This document shows positions 17,601-25,837 of a DNA stretch of 64,000 bases, one piece after another (position 1 is the stretch's first letter; each line of letters opens with the position of its first letter). Below the pieces are notes generated by a model. It saw only the letters and a list, made by a program, of their open reading frames with translations. It ran no database searches and had not been told where the DNA came from. The DNA lies in NCBI GenBank assembly GCA_027483645.1, contig JAIXUD010000021.1, forward strand, positions 62,001-126,000. Reading direction: 5' to 3'. Source of the stretch: Sphingobacteriales bacterium (lineage in GTDB: Bacteria; Bacteroidota; Bacteroidia; Chitinophagales; CAIOSU01). The translations under genes and the position numbers were made by a program.

Positions 17601-18343
17601 TTTGCTTGCTCTTTAGAGTTGGGTTCAAACCCATATCGCCCCCAATGCTTGATCAGGTTTTGGGTGATTATCTTTTTGATAGCTGCCGATACCGCAGCGC
17701 TGGTAGTTTTTTTAGTGCTTAGTTGTGTTACTGCTTGCTCCACAATTTGGACTATCCAACGCTCCAAATCATTGCGATTTTCGCCAAACAAAAGTTTTAT
17801 CAACTCGGGCAAATCCTCTGCTTCCAACTGGCCCAGCATTCGCTCCATTACCGCGTTTTTACCTACCAAGGTTACTAAACGGCTGCGCAGTTCGGCCACT
17901 TCTGTAGTGGAAAGGTGCTTTAGTATTTCGGTTATCGAAACAGCTTTAGCATTATCGTGCCATCTGCGGATGCCGTGTTGCAAGTAGTACAGCCAATCTT
18001 CCAGCGCCCCTTGCGAATAACTCAGGGTCTCCACCTCAACCAGCGGATCATATTGGCGGCGAATCATCATTTGGCCTAGCTCATCGCGAAGGGCTTGTTC
18101 CAGCATCAAAGGGAACAGCGTTTCAAAATCAGCATCTTCAATACTGCCCAAATCTAGGTGCAGCGATTGTATCCGCACTATCTCCCCCGTTACCTCAAAC
18201 TCATCCATTACCCGCTCCATGATACGCTCCAAATGGCTCCGCTGCAAGGCACTCACCCGGTCTTGCAACCGGTATGCGGTATCCGGGTCGTTGTACGACA
18301 ACTGGATTACTTGGCTGAGGATTTTATGAGGTTGGGTGGACAT
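14627..18343 (-). CDS. CIS tape-measure protein (Afp14-like)
   Basis: A 1238-residue protein. The N-terminal ~120 residues (SALQRSHLERIMERVMDEF and following) and the C-terminal ~210 residues (DNAGLVLVWPFIGRCFSALG, then FRDSFLKRSGRL and VDQVSYDMLLDTLPW) match my knowledge of the eCIS tape-measure family, whose ends bind baseplate and tail ends. Between them are long helical stretches and, at about residues 760-1080, a low-complexity acidic/Ser-rich region (many E, S, D, K) probably unfolded. The length of this protein should set the tube length. Downstream the AAA+ ATPase overlaps by 10 bp; upstream a TPR histidine kinase ends 84 bp away. Confidence 0.85.
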   Translation of the reverse strand: MSTQPHKILSQVIQLSYNDPDTAYRLQDRVSALQRSHLERIMERVMDEFEVTGEIVRIQSLHLDLGSIEDADFETLFPLMLEQALRDELGQMMIRRQYDPLVEVETLSYSQGALEDWLYYLQHGIRRWHDNAKAVSITEILKHLSTTEVAELRSRLVTLVGKNAVMERMLGQLEAEDLPELIKLLFGENRNDLERWIVQIVEQAVTQLSTKKTTSAAVSAAIKKIITQNLIKHWGRYGFEPNSKEQAKVKTLATLQEELKVAIQSPLPEMGEQVAESGDWSNAKVLQYLLFYGYWAAGATKPEAEVDLGEYIIQLLQSYPLEIRNVLRETLAYATARKRMVYQLRQEQLKKVVESAFPQMHQSLVFWQQWIKAMPITVQAQLQTPHLIRNQLLELLEIEGGTTQPTAQQYQERLAVWTAAQLPETVMEEVAKLVNAPMGVGSPAVIGEIKAFSNQVIQAFREAERLGLLNSSLSNLRPDNVEMNGVEANDTNIDSRRNHPKPIIPKSLFKDIPEEYKQNQQEMSSAYSNTDEESEPTAQVPKNQLEALLYFLRFGVWPETLDATASNFVPDGEMDMQPGIFIPEAILSQLLKDKPLEVLAGLFPMLVSVRVRERLVYQLSDAVFHEVIAAFSSMHPPTARFESYYQQLQPLMLQFQSVASLPNVATALKTFILTLLYEEPKVRNAQAFTTQFLQYWQGLSEVGEVEFTKTVTEAIKSQAVLPIALSQLLTASLDEIEQASKAIATTGRNTSTDAENTSKESDLLIAALLQEGREDELDATPNDTLSNTSQSVNSEFIESDNIEENLFLKQIREAERAASAQEADPVSDAKNKDLELGKNTQGTESHRGSSASSESERLADPPNQLKDIGKAAEENEIAPKPQAESIGADKSEVDQNYLDSNDPESKLESAKGSLKELETSKELTSLTEKNISADKDKTEVGDNSADAGKLKESPTPETITPKVNSSKANEDSISTSLTDDHAEIINDEVIQEVNATEDYRISLSATLPFNDSQTVMEHEDATEQDLPEIEQKTLRQKIERINRQKMPEKVKQKKLVRPQDPFTREEPMAPLEEPVFIDNAGLVLVWPFIGRCFSALGYTEKGLFKDMGMANRAIHLLQYMVTGEEQAPEHELVLNKILCGIPVFEAVERDVILTAQERDEADHMLKAAVQNWEKMNKLSVAAFRDSFLKRSGRLVENDVSWTLRVDQVSYDMLLDTLPWTIGMIKLRYMEKVLYVEWR

Positions 18344-18427
18344 TGGGTTGTGTACGTGTTATGTTCGAGCGGCAGTGCCCCTCATTAGCATTCTAATGCT
18401 CTAACTAAGGCAGACGTTAAATTTGTA

Positions 18428-20701
18428 TTATTCGATACCAGTAACACCATCCTCCAACGGCAACAGAATAGTGATGGTGGTACCAAAACCGGGTTTGCTA
18501 TCTACTTGGATGCTGCCTCCCTGTGCAGCTATCATATCGTGGGCCACGCTCAAACCGAGGCCAATATGGCCGCTACCCGCGGGTTTGGTGGTATAAAATG
18601 GATCGAATATCAGGGCCAACTGTTCGGCTGGAATGCCTTGTGCATTGTCGGCTACTGTTATGGCCACATTAGGGCCCACCCGGTCCATGCCTATCTTCAC
18701 CGTTGGGGTAAAGAAGCTGCCGTGGGAGGTTTGCGCCTCCTGCAATGCATCAAAGGCATTACTTAATAGGTTCACCAACGCTCGGCCCACATCCATCATT
18801 ATCACCCGTGAGGATAGCGTTTTGTCGTAAGGCTTTACCTCAATCTGCACATGTAGGTCAGGGTTTTTGAAACGATAACTGTGCCAAGCCAGCGGTACAA
18901 ACTCCTCCAATATCCGGCCAAGCTCTATTGCCTGCGATACCCCACTGCCATCGCGCTTAAACTCGAACATGCCTTTCACAATACCACTGGCACGCTTGCC
19001 ATGGGTGCTAATTTTTTTGATATTCTCCAGTATATCATGAATTATCTCAGTGCGTTCCTCCTCGTCCTCGGTTTCGTTCAGCTCGTCAATCAAATCAATG
19101 CTCAAGGAGGAGAAGTTGGTTACGAAGTTGAGCGGGTTCTGTAGCTCGTGGGCAATTCCCGTTACCAATCGGCCCAGCGATGCCAGTTTTTCTTGTTGCA
19201 CCAACCTATCCTGTGCGGTTTTCAGCTCGTCGTAAGCCTTTTTAAGCTCTATGTTTTTCAGTCGTTGTATTTCTGCCTCTTGGGTCTTTTGGTCGAGTTG
19301 GTGGCTCAACTCCAACGAGGCGATGTGACGGGCACTACCTTCCCCTCGCAATTGCTGGTCTTTCGTATGGAACCGCTTATAATAGGTCAATGCTAAACCT
19401 GCATCGCCCATCTGCTCATAGCACTCCGAAAGCAGCAGCGTTACTTTGCTCCAATCATCCTCCAGCCCTAATTGTTTGGAAAGCTCCTCCCCTTCTACCA
19501 AAAAAGGCAAGGCATCCTCGGGTCTATTCCGGGCTACTTCAAGCTTGCCGCTGTATTGCAGAAACTTGCTGTGCAGGTGCTTGTGGCCAGCGGCAGTAGC
19601 CAGCTCCTTAACGGTTTGCAAAGCTTCCCAAGCATCTTGGTAGCGCTCTTGAAGGATATATAGCCCACCCAATTCCAAGTACACCATGGATAGCAGCACG
19701 CTATAGCCTTCGTTCTCGCATATCTCGCGGGCATGCAATAGGTGCTCGGCGGCCTCGTCATATTGCCCTTGCAACGCCAGTACACTTCCTAAATGGTGGT
19801 ATGAGGTGGCCTGGCCAAAGGTATCTTTTGCCTTCTCCCGTAGCTCCAATGCCTGCTGATAGTATTGCGCCGCATCAACTGGCTGCCTGAGGTCTTTATA
19901 GATGTCGCCCAACAAGCCAAAGGCATAGCTGGTGTTTTGCTCATCATCCAAACCTTGGTAAATACCCAGCGCCCTCAATACAAACTCCAGCGCCTTGGGG
20001 TAATTACCTTGGCCTGTATATAGGTTTCCTATATTGATGCACGTAAGCGCCTCGCCCAACTGGTGGCCGCTTTCTTGGCTTTCAGCAAGGGTGTTATTGA
20101 AGTGTTGCAATGCCCTTGCAAAGTCACCCTTCAACATATAAGCAATGCCTAAGTTGCTATAGATAGGGTAATTAAGCACTTCCGAGCGCACCACTTCCGA
20201 TTGCTTTAGTGCTTCATCTAAGTACTCTAATGCCCCATCTACATCGCCCTGTTGTAGCTTCAACGAGCCGAAATGGTTGCAAGTAGTGGCTATGCCCTTG
20301 GCATAATCCGCTTCTTGCGAAAGCTGAAATGCCTCGGTGGCCAGGGCCATGCTTTGGTTGGCATCGCCGGTTTTTAGTGCCATACCCGCTAGGCTCACCA
20401 TGCAATCAATATACACGGGCAATGCGCCCACTTCTTCTTTAGCTGCATCCAGCGTTTCAATCATTAAGTACCATGCCTGCTCTACCTCCCCATGGTTGGC
20501 CAGCGCCCGGGCTACAAAGTATTGACCACGCAACTTGGGCTCTGCCAACTTTGCTGTATCGGTAAGCCGCTCGGCTACACCGAGCAATTCCGGCCGGCGT
20601 TGCAAATCCAGTACTTCGCACAAACGCACCAACGCCTCTACCGAAAGCTTAGCAGGCGCTCGCAAGCCCACCTCTATTATTTGGTCGTATTTCTTACCCA
20701 C
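18428..20701 (-). CDS. Soluble TPR-repeat histidine kinase
   Basis: A 757-residue protein without membrane segments. Residues ~1-450 are a long array of tetratricopeptide repeats (for example ANHGEVEQAWYLMIETL, GNYPKALEFVLRALGIYQ). A coiled coil (~455-510) leads to the dimerisation box GIAHELQNPLNFV with His518, then an ATPase domain with N box LVNLLSNAFDAL, DNAQGIP and GHIGLGLSV. The receiver must be elsewhere. It is cytosolic and probably senses a protein or small-molecule partner through the TPRs. It is on the same strand as the tape-measure gene, 84 bp upstream, so it may be cotranscribed; a role in CIS control is inference from position only. Confidence 0.88.
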   Translation of the reverse strand: MGKKYDQIIEVGLRAPAKLSVEALVRLCEVLDLQRRPELLGVAERLTDTAKLAEPKLRGQYFVARALANHGEVEQAWYLMIETLDAAKEEVGALPVYIDCMVSLAGMALKTGDANQSMALATEAFQLSQEADYAKGIATTCNHFGSLKLQQGDVDGALEYLDEALKQSEVVRSEVLNYPIYSNLGIAYMLKGDFARALQHFNNTLAESQESGHQLGEALTCINIGNLYTGQGNYPKALEFVLRALGIYQGLDDEQNTSYAFGLLGDIYKDLRQPVDAAQYYQQALELREKAKDTFGQATSYHHLGSVLALQGQYDEAAEHLLHAREICENEGYSVLLSMVYLELGGLYILQERYQDAWEALQTVKELATAAGHKHLHSKFLQYSGKLEVARNRPEDALPFLVEGEELSKQLGLEDDWSKVTLLLSECYEQMGDAGLALTYYKRFHTKDQQLRGEGSARHIASLELSHQLDQKTQEAEIQRLKNIELKKAYDELKTAQDRLVQQEKLASLGRLVTGIAHELQNPLNFVTNFSSLSIDLIDELNETEDEEERTEIIHDILENIKKISTHGKRASGIVKGMFEFKRDGSGVSQAIELGRILEEFVPLAWHSYRFKNPDLHVQIEVKPYDKTLSSRVIMMDVGRALVNLLSNAFDALQEAQTSHGSFFTPTVKIGMDRVGPNVAITVADNAQGIPAEQLALIFDPFYTTKPAGSGHIGLGLSVAHDMIAAQGGSIQVDSKPGFGTTITILLPLEDGVTGIE

Positions 20702-20773
20702 AAGCTAAAAATACTATTTGTACAGCACATCGCACAGGGTAGGCATACCCAATTGTGGGGTTTTTACAATGAG

Positions 20774-20806
20774 TTGACATTACTAGCAGGGCTTTGTGTA
20801 ATTTTG
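20774..20806 (+). promoter_or_regulatory. Promoter of the thioredoxin operon
   Basis: TTGACA (20774-20779) and TAATTTTG (20799-20806, matching TAnnTTTG) with 22 bp between TTG and TA. It lies in the 160-bp gap divergent from the TPR kinase gene. Confidence 0.7.
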
Positions 20807-20861
20807 AACCTTGTAATACCCACGGGTGTTATCTGTTTCTATAAAAAATAACTAAAGTACC

Positions 20862-21179
20862 ATGAGCGTAATTACTGCCAATGATGCCGATTTTGAAACC
20901 TTGTTGAAGGATAACACCAAAGTGATTGTGAAATACTATGCCGACTGGTGCGGTAGCTGCCGGTTGTTTACTCCAAAATTCAAGAGATTGAGTGATGACG
21001 AGCGTTTTCAAGGGGTGACTTTTATAGAGGTGAACGCCGAAAAAAGTCCGAACGCCCGCAAATTGGCTGCGGTGGATAACTTACCATTTATTGCCGTTTT
21101 TAAAAATGGTGAACTAGTGGAAGGTGCTAGCACTAGTAAAGAGGAGTATGTGACAGCCATGATGGACAAACTGAATTAA
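20862..21179 (+). CDS. Thioredoxin
   Basis: A 105-residue single-domain thioredoxin. The redox motif is CGSC (Cys30 and Cys33, in YADWCGSCRLF) instead of the usual CGPC, and the cis-proline is in NLPFIAVFKNG. No signal peptide, so it is cytosolic. CGSC occurs in some Bacteroidota thioredoxins and is expected to shift the redox potential. It is followed after 9 bp by a small conserved gene with which it forms an operon. Confidence 0.93.
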   Translation: MSVITANDADFETLLKDNTKVIVKYYADWCGSCRLFTPKFKRLSDDERFQGVTFIEVNAEKSPNARKLAAVDNLPFIAVFKNGELVEGASTSKEEYVTAMMDKLN

Positions 21180-21188
21180 GAAACTACC

Positions 21189-21431
21189 ATGAAACTACCT
21201 GTAATAAAACAATTGGTTGAAACCTATACCCTGGAGCAATTGATCGCTGCTGAGGAAAGCCTGTTGAACGAACAAGTGCCCGCCATTGAAATAGAAGGCT
21301 ATGATGAGGGTGAGCAGCTTACCCACGCCTTTGCTGCTATTTCCATATTGCAAGATGTGCAAGATAATGGGGTGGATGTGCGCACGGCACTGCGGAATTA
21401 TACGCAGCGGGTACGGAGTTCAATTTCGTAG
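21189..21431 (+). CDS. Small conserved protein (DUF6952-like) paired with thioredoxin
   Basis: An 80-residue acidic, all-helical protein (KLPVIKQLVETYTLEQLIAA, then ATG-proximal helices) starting 9 bp after the thioredoxin stop. I recall this pairing in other Bacteroidota, where the family carries a DUF6952 label; that label is from memory. It has no Cys and no catalytic motif. It may be a thioredoxin partner. Confidence 0.7.
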   Translation: MKLPVIKQLVETYTLEQLIAAEESLLNEQVPAIEIEGYDEGEQLTHAFAAISILQDVQDNGVDVRTALRNYTQRVRSSIS

Positions 21432-21487
21432 CTTTTTTTACCCCTTGTACCCCAACACCACACCATAATTTGGTACTTCAACCTTTG

Positions 21488-21505
21488 GGGAGGCTATTGC
21501 CTCCC
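21488..21505 (+). terminator. Hairpin in the 461-bp gap after the thioredoxin operon (possible terminator)
   Basis: GGGAGGC and GCCTCCC pair around TATT, and TTTTTT follows ten bases later, so termination may be weak. The rest of 21432-21892 shows no convincing gene. A 28-codon frame at 21669-21755 (MISTDYKKTKSDKTDEQL...) looks like chance or a gene remnant. Confidence 0.45.
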
Positions 21506-21892
21506 GTACCCGTTTTTTGGCTGAGCTTGGTATAGGGCACAGCCCCTAATGCCATAACCCATATGGCCTATTGGTGTATGAGTTAGAAACCATTTTATCG
21601 ACAAGGGCCAGTCAAATGAAGCCTGGCTTAAAATGGCCAAAAAACCAAGAAGCCACTGCTGAAACAAAATGATCTCAACCGATTACAAGAAAACCAAATC
21701 CGATAAGACGGATGAGCAGCTAATAGAACTTATAGGCATAGGCAAAACCAAATAGAATACCATGGCCAGCTTAGTAAAACAAGATGAATAATAATAGCTA
21801 GAGAAAGATGCCAAGAACTAGATAACAGTGCTGCTATAATCGCTTTTGCGCAGATGGTTTTTATTCTACCTTACGGAATATTTAAAATAAAA

Positions 21893-22858
21893 TTACTTGC
21901 CTTCTTTTTTCAATCTTTTAGCCTCTTTCTTTTGTTTCATTTTCTCATAATTGGCAAGTGTAAACACGCGATTTACATTGAAACCAATATGAATATCCCC
22001 ATCTAGCCACTTACCATTGGTAGCACTGGTAAAGTATTGATGCTCGCTCATACCTAAGTTATTAGTAGCCATTATTTGAAAAACGTGCCCGCCGGTTTCC
22101 AAATCGATTCCGATAGAGAACGAATGGTCGGTTTTAGGGGCATCAATGGGGCTTACAATTCTATCAGGTATTAAGTAATGGTATTCCATAGTCACCCCAA
22201 AACTGCGAGTCAAAAGGTAGCGGCCGCTGGCACCCACCATAAACAGGTCATTTTTATCTGCACGGCTTCTTACCAAGTTTTTGTGCAGCATAGTAGGCAT
22301 TATTTGCAATGATAGGTTGCGGGTTATTTTACGTGCCAATATCAATTGGTATACATAAGATGCCCTGCTACTTATCTTATTGTCCCTCTCGGGTTGAGAC
22401 CATTGGCCACTAGTCATGGCTACACTGGCCAACAATTGCAAGGTAACTGGCATCTTCAGTTTTCCGGTACTTTGACGCAACACGTTGGCACGAACAAAAC
22501 CATCCCACATTTTAAACACGTTGCTCCTGCCCCAGCCTACACTTAGCCAATCGGTAATGCCATACTCAAACTCGAAGCGGATATTGGCTTGGTCAAGCCC
22601 AAAAAAGTCTCTCCAGCCACCATTCACCCGGCCAAAGCGGTGGGCAATTAAAAACTGCATATCTCCACCAGCGGGCGTTTGCACCGAGCGGCTGGTAATA
22701 ACGCGGGTAGTTTTAAAGGTTGCGGGTGTGTACTCTATCCCTTTGGGCTCATCAATGCTATCTAGCAAGCCCAGCAAGTCATCATCTTGTGCGTTAGCAA
22801 GGTTGGAAACAAAGAGTGCCAGCAATAGAAAGCTACTGGTAAGTATGGAACGTAGCAT
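21893..22858 (-). CDS. DUF5777-type outer-membrane beta-barrel protein
   Basis: The frame opens at 22891, but ATG 22858 (MLRSILTSSFLLLALFVS, signal peptide ending NAQ) is preferred, giving 321 residues. The mature protein alternates amphipathic strands with turns (FRFGR..., YGITDWLSVGWGRSN, VTMEYHYLIPD) as in outer-membrane barrels, and I recognise the DUF5777 pattern (IAHRFGRVNGGWRDFFGLD). Last gene of a three-gene minus-strand cassette behind a cytochrome-like protein and YceI. In this family context the barrel may move or bind small lipophilic or redox compounds, but function is not established. Confidence 0.82.
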   Translation of the reverse strand: MLRSILTSSFLLLALFVSNLANAQDDDLLGLLDSIDEPKGIEYTPATFKTTRVITSRSVQTPAGGDMQFLIAHRFGRVNGGWRDFFGLDQANIRFEFEYGITDWLSVGWGRSNVFKMWDGFVRANVLRQSTGKLKMPVTLQLLASVAMTSGQWSQPERDNKISSRASYVYQLILARKITRNLSLQIMPTMLHKNLVRSRADKNDLFMVGASGRYLLTRSFGVTMEYHYLIPDRIVSPIDAPKTDHSFSIGIDLETGGHVFQIMATNNLGMSEHQYFTSATNGKWLDGDIHIGFNVNRVFTLANYEKMKQKKEAKRLKKEGK

Positions 22859-22894
22859 ATTGTTTTTGTTGGTAGTTTGTAGATGGGGCAATTA

Positions 22895-23443
22895 TTATTT
22901 ATTCAACACGGCATAGTCAGCATTCACGGTTACATCCACCGTTTCAGAGATATTGTCTTTCACAGCTCCAGGTATTTTCACCCCGTGGTCGGCCAATTTG
23001 ATTGGGAATTTTGCCAATAAGGTTACTTTGCCACCACTTACGGTTATGGTACCGGTGGTGCTATAGTTTTTGGTTACACCATGTATGGTAAGGTCGCCCT
23101 TTACGTTTACCTTATAGTTGCCGTCTTTAGTAGGGTCAACAGCACCACTAACTATCTTACCTTTAAAATCTGCCTGAGGGAATTTATCACTCTCCAGATA
23201 TTTTTCGTTGAAATGCTCTTGCATCAGCGCTTTCGGAAACTGGAACGTCTTTACTTGCATCTTAAACACCACATCGCCCGTACCGAAATCAATAATACTG
23301 GTTACTTGACTGCTGGCAGCCTTGATGTCTTCCATATCGGTATGCGAGAAGAAATCAATCTTAGCGGTTTTAGTAAAGTATTTTTGGGCCGATACGCTCG
23401 TGGTAACAAAAGCGAGGGCTAAGCACATCAATATCGTTTTCAT
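22895..23443 (-). CDS. YceI-family periplasmic lipid-binding protein
   Basis: The start at 23443 (MKTILMCLALAFVTTSVSAQ) gives a textbook signal peptide; four more residues are open upstream to 23455. The mature ~160 residues show the YceI lipocalin-like barrel pattern: KIDFFSHTDMEDIKA, then VDFxxG-like DFGTGDVVFKM, KFPQADFKGKIVS and GDLTIHGVTK. Members bind isoprenoid or polyprenyl-type lipids in the periplasm. It sits between the cytochrome-like gene and the DUF5777 barrel; gaps are 21 and 36 bp, so all three should be one operon. Confidence 0.92.
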   Translation of the reverse strand: MKTILMCLALAFVTTSVSAQKYFTKTAKIDFFSHTDMEDIKAASSQVTSIIDFGTGDVVFKMQVKTFQFPKALMQEHFNEKYLESDKFPQADFKGKIVSGAVDPTKDGNYKVNVKGDLTIHGVTKNYSTTGTITVSGGKVTLLAKFPIKLADHGVKIPGAVKDNISETVDVTVNADYAVLNK

Positions 23444-23464
23444 GTTACTTGTCATTTAGAGCAG

Positions 23465-23854
23465 TTAGTTGTTTTGGGCTCCACGGGCTACCCAAGTTTT
23501 TATCTGTAATATTTGGCATTCTGGTAATCTTGCTCCACCCTTAGGCATAGGGCAACAACCCGTGTGCTCAATAGAGGTAACTAACCGGCCATTGAGTGCC
23601 CAGCCCTGTAGGCTGTTAAAGTCTTCTAAATTGATACCAGCCCCTGCACCTGCAGCAGCAGATGCACTGTGGCAGCCATAGCAATTACCGACAAGAATAG
23701 GCTCCACAACAGCCCCAAGTGGGGTAGCGGTAGTATCGCACACGCCCTTAAACGGGTACAAATCCTCTTCGTTGTTATACTTGCAACCGGTGTTCATAAT
23801 GCCGCAGTAAACCAAAACAATGCCAAAAAGCGACAATAACAAAACATTTTTCAT
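23465..23854 (-). CDS. Small c-type cytochrome-like lipoprotein
   Basis: A 129-residue protein with an N-terminal export signal and a probable lipobox NTGC (Cys24). One haem-binding motif CYGCH (Cys58, Cys61, His62) follows ILVGN, and a likely axial Met is in CCPMPKGG. The layout is that of Bacteroidota cytochrome-c-like proteins found next to YceI and DUF5777. It should sit in the periplasm anchored by lipid. It is the first gene of the three-gene cassette. Confidence 0.85.
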   Translation of the reverse strand: MKNVLLLSLFGIVLVYCGIMNTGCKYNNEEDLYPFKGVCDTTATPLGAVVEPILVGNCYGCHSASAAAGAGAGINLEDFNSLQGWALNGRLVTSIEHTGCCPMPKGGARLPECQILQIKTWVARGAQNN

Positions 23855-23993
23855 AAATGGTAAATTAATCTAGTACTGTGCAATATAGTAGAAAGCAATT
23901 GTAGCCGTCATCATCAGCCAATGCATACAGAAAATAACAACATTGACGCGGGCTTTATTGTTCGATGTTAAAGTTAACAGAAATATTGTTTCG

Positions 23994-24001
23994 TACCTTT
24001 G
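23994..24001 (+). promoter_or_regulatory. -7 promoter element for the OB-fold gene
   Basis: TACCTTTG, an exact TAnnTTTG box, lies 29 bp before the ATG at 24031. The -33 element is unclear (GTTAAC at about 23973). Confidence 0.5.
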
Positions 24002-24030
24002 CTAGCTCAACATAAAACTAACTTTAAACT

Positions 24031-24480
24031 ATGAATAACGGAATCAAAATAGCCTTGATCGTACTATTAATAGGCGCAATTGTTGGCGGCGGGGTTGCAT
24101 ATTATATGTACAATAAGCCACACCAAGAGGTAATTGAGACGAAACCATTTGCCACCTATAACGCTGCCGACTTGGTAGACGAGCTGGCTAGGGACACCGC
24201 TACCCTAAAGCAAAAAATTAACGGACAGGTAATACAGGTAAATGGAACCGTAAGAATAGTAATACCTGATGACAATGGCGGTGCAGTAGTACAATTGGAA
24301 GCCGGCAACTATGGCCTGAACGATGTAAGCCTGCAAATGGACAGTGCATACATGGATGGCGTGCTTACCCTACCTGAAGGTAAAGACATAAGCGTGAAAG
24401 GCATATACACTGGCCACCAATATGAGGATGCACTAGAAAGCTGGACGGTATACTTGAACCGTTGTGTGCTGGTGAAGTAG
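24031..24480 (+). CDS. Membrane-anchored OB-fold protein (tRNA_anti-like)
   Basis: A 149-residue protein with one N-terminal membrane helix (IALIVLLIGAIVGGGVAYYMY) and a periplasmic OB-fold (about residues 48-148). The motif series ADLVDELARDTATLKQKING, VIQVNGTV and KDISVKGIYTGH matches the tRNA_anti-like family, which despite its name is exported in Bacteroidota and often lies near YceI and cytochrome genes. No nucleic-acid function is implied. A terminator follows at 24582. Confidence 0.8.
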   Translation: MNNGIKIALIVLLIGAIVGGGVAYYMYNKPHQEVIETKPFATYNAADLVDELARDTATLKQKINGQVIQVNGTVRIVIPDDNGGAVVQLEAGNYGLNDVSLQMDSAYMDGVLTLPEGKDISVKGIYTGHQYEDALESWTVYLNRCVLVK

Positions 24481-24503
24481 ATAATGGTGCAGCAAGATGT
24501 AAG

Positions 24504-24553
24504 CCTGCCTGCTAGCAGGCAGGTATCAAAGCCTGTCCCGCATTTCAGCGGGA
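24504..24553. repeat. REP-like palindromes
   Basis: A perfect 20-bp palindrome, CCTGCCTGCTAGCAGGCAGG (24504-24523), is followed 12 bp later by a TCCCGC/GCGGGA hairpin (24536-24553). The composition is GC-rich compared with the flanks. This resembles a repetitive extragenic palindrome; copy number elsewhere cannot be judged here. The rest of the gap 24620-24903 is AT-rich with no gene. Confidence 0.6.
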
Positions 24554-24581
24554 TGTCAAGTATTTTACTAATGATTCCCCA

Positions 24582-24620
24582 AAGAGCCTGTTTTCAGTGG
24601 TGAAGGCAGGCTCTTATATT
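24582..24620 (+). terminator. Terminator after the OB-fold gene
   Basis: AAGAGCCTG (24582-24590) pairs perfectly with CAGGCTCTT (24607-24615) across a 16-nt loop, followed by ATATTTTT. Confidence 0.75.
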
Positions 24621-24903
24621 TTTGTGTTGATGCTTTGATAGTTAGTTTGACAATAGAAAAAAGAACCTTCGCATCTAAATTGCCTGTAGAGCAACGAAGC
24701 TAGAAATTATTAGCAAAAAACCTTTGTTAACTTTTCCTATTTATGGCTAATTGATAATGAGCGATTAGGTTTTAAATTTTACCATAACAATAATTTCTAG
24801 CGAAATTCGTTAGACAGCATTGCTTCTTAGTGTAAGTAGAATTACGTATTATTACAGCAATCACCATAATTGCGCATTATATAACCTTACACCAATACGC
24901 CAA

Positions 24904-25791
24904 ATGCTACGTTACACAGCCGACCGAAAAACCCTCCTTTGGGCATTAGTTATCACTGTATGTTTCGCCCTACAATGGTACCTTGGCGAAATTGTTTGGC
25001 CACTTTACCTGTTCTATCTATATCTTTCCGTTACGGTTTCGGTTATTGCGCACAATCATAACCACCTGCCTATTTGGAAAAACGATACGCTAAACTTGAT
25101 TAGCGAATATTGGATAACGGTGTTCTACGGTTTCCCAACCTTTGCCTGGATACCCACCCACAATCGCAACCATCACAAATACAACAACAAAGAGGAAGAT
25201 TATACCAAAACCTACCGCTTTACCGAATCCAACAACTTCTTTACGTTTATCTCCTACCCTACCATCAGCGGCTACTTTCAGCAAAGTGCGCTGGCGCAAT
25301 ACTTAAAAGAAGTACGGGAGCGCAACCCTAAAAAATTTCGTGCAGCTATCTCGCAAATAGTGGTGCTAGTATTGTGGTTGGCTGTTTGGCTAGTGTTGGA
25401 TTGGAAGAAAGCACTTATTTATGTAGTACTACCGCAGCAGTTTTCGGTATTTATGGTTTTGATATTCAATTACATACAACATGTACATGCCGATGAGGAA
25501 TCGAAGTGGAACCACTCTCGTAACATTATAGGCTCGCTCAACTTTTTTATGTTCAACAATGGTTTGCATACTGTACACCACCAAAATGCCGCCCTACACT
25601 GGAGCTTGTTGCCTGAGGCACATGCCAAAATAGAGCACGAAATAGACGAATCATTAAAGGTGAAGAGCTTTTGGTGGTTCTTGTTCAGCACTTACATCTT
25701 GGGCATTTTCATCCCATCTTTCCGAACCAAATCAATGAGGGTGGAAAGGATACAACGCCAACAGCTACAAGCTGGTGCGGCTGCCGCATAA
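24904..25791 (+). CDS. Membrane fatty-acid desaturase
   Basis: The frame opens at 24820, but ATG 24904 (MLRYTADRKTLLWALVI) fits better with the first membrane helix and gives 295 residues. Three histidine boxes that hold the di-iron site are visible: HNHNH (about residue 46), HNRNHH (about 84) and HTVHH (about 222). Several hydrophobic segments surround them, as in integral-membrane acyl desaturases. It should introduce a double bond into acyl chains at the inner membrane. Only 46 bp separate it from the cyclopropane synthase gene, which acts on just such double bonds, so the two form a logical pathway pair. Confidence 0.88.
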   Translation: MLRYTADRKTLLWALVITVCFALQWYLGEIVWPLYLFYLYLSVTVSVIAHNHNHLPIWKNDTLNLISEYWITVFYGFPTFAWIPTHNRNHHKYNNKEEDYTKTYRFTESNNFFTFISYPTISGYFQQSALAQYLKEVRERNPKKFRAAISQIVVLVLWLAVWLVLDWKKALIYVVLPQQFSVFMVLIFNYIQHVHADEESKWNHSRNIIGSLNFFMFNNGLHTVHHQNAALHWSLLPEAHAKIEHEIDESLKVKSFWWFLFSTYILGIFIPSFRTKSMRVERIQRQQLQAGAAAA

Positions 25792-25837
25792 ATACTAATG
25801 AATACAACTAACCAACACTATAAAACTAGCTAATAGC

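Noticed and set aside
21669-21755. 28-codon frame
   Set aside because: Short, Lys/Asp-rich, with no coupled neighbour; no evidence that it is translated.
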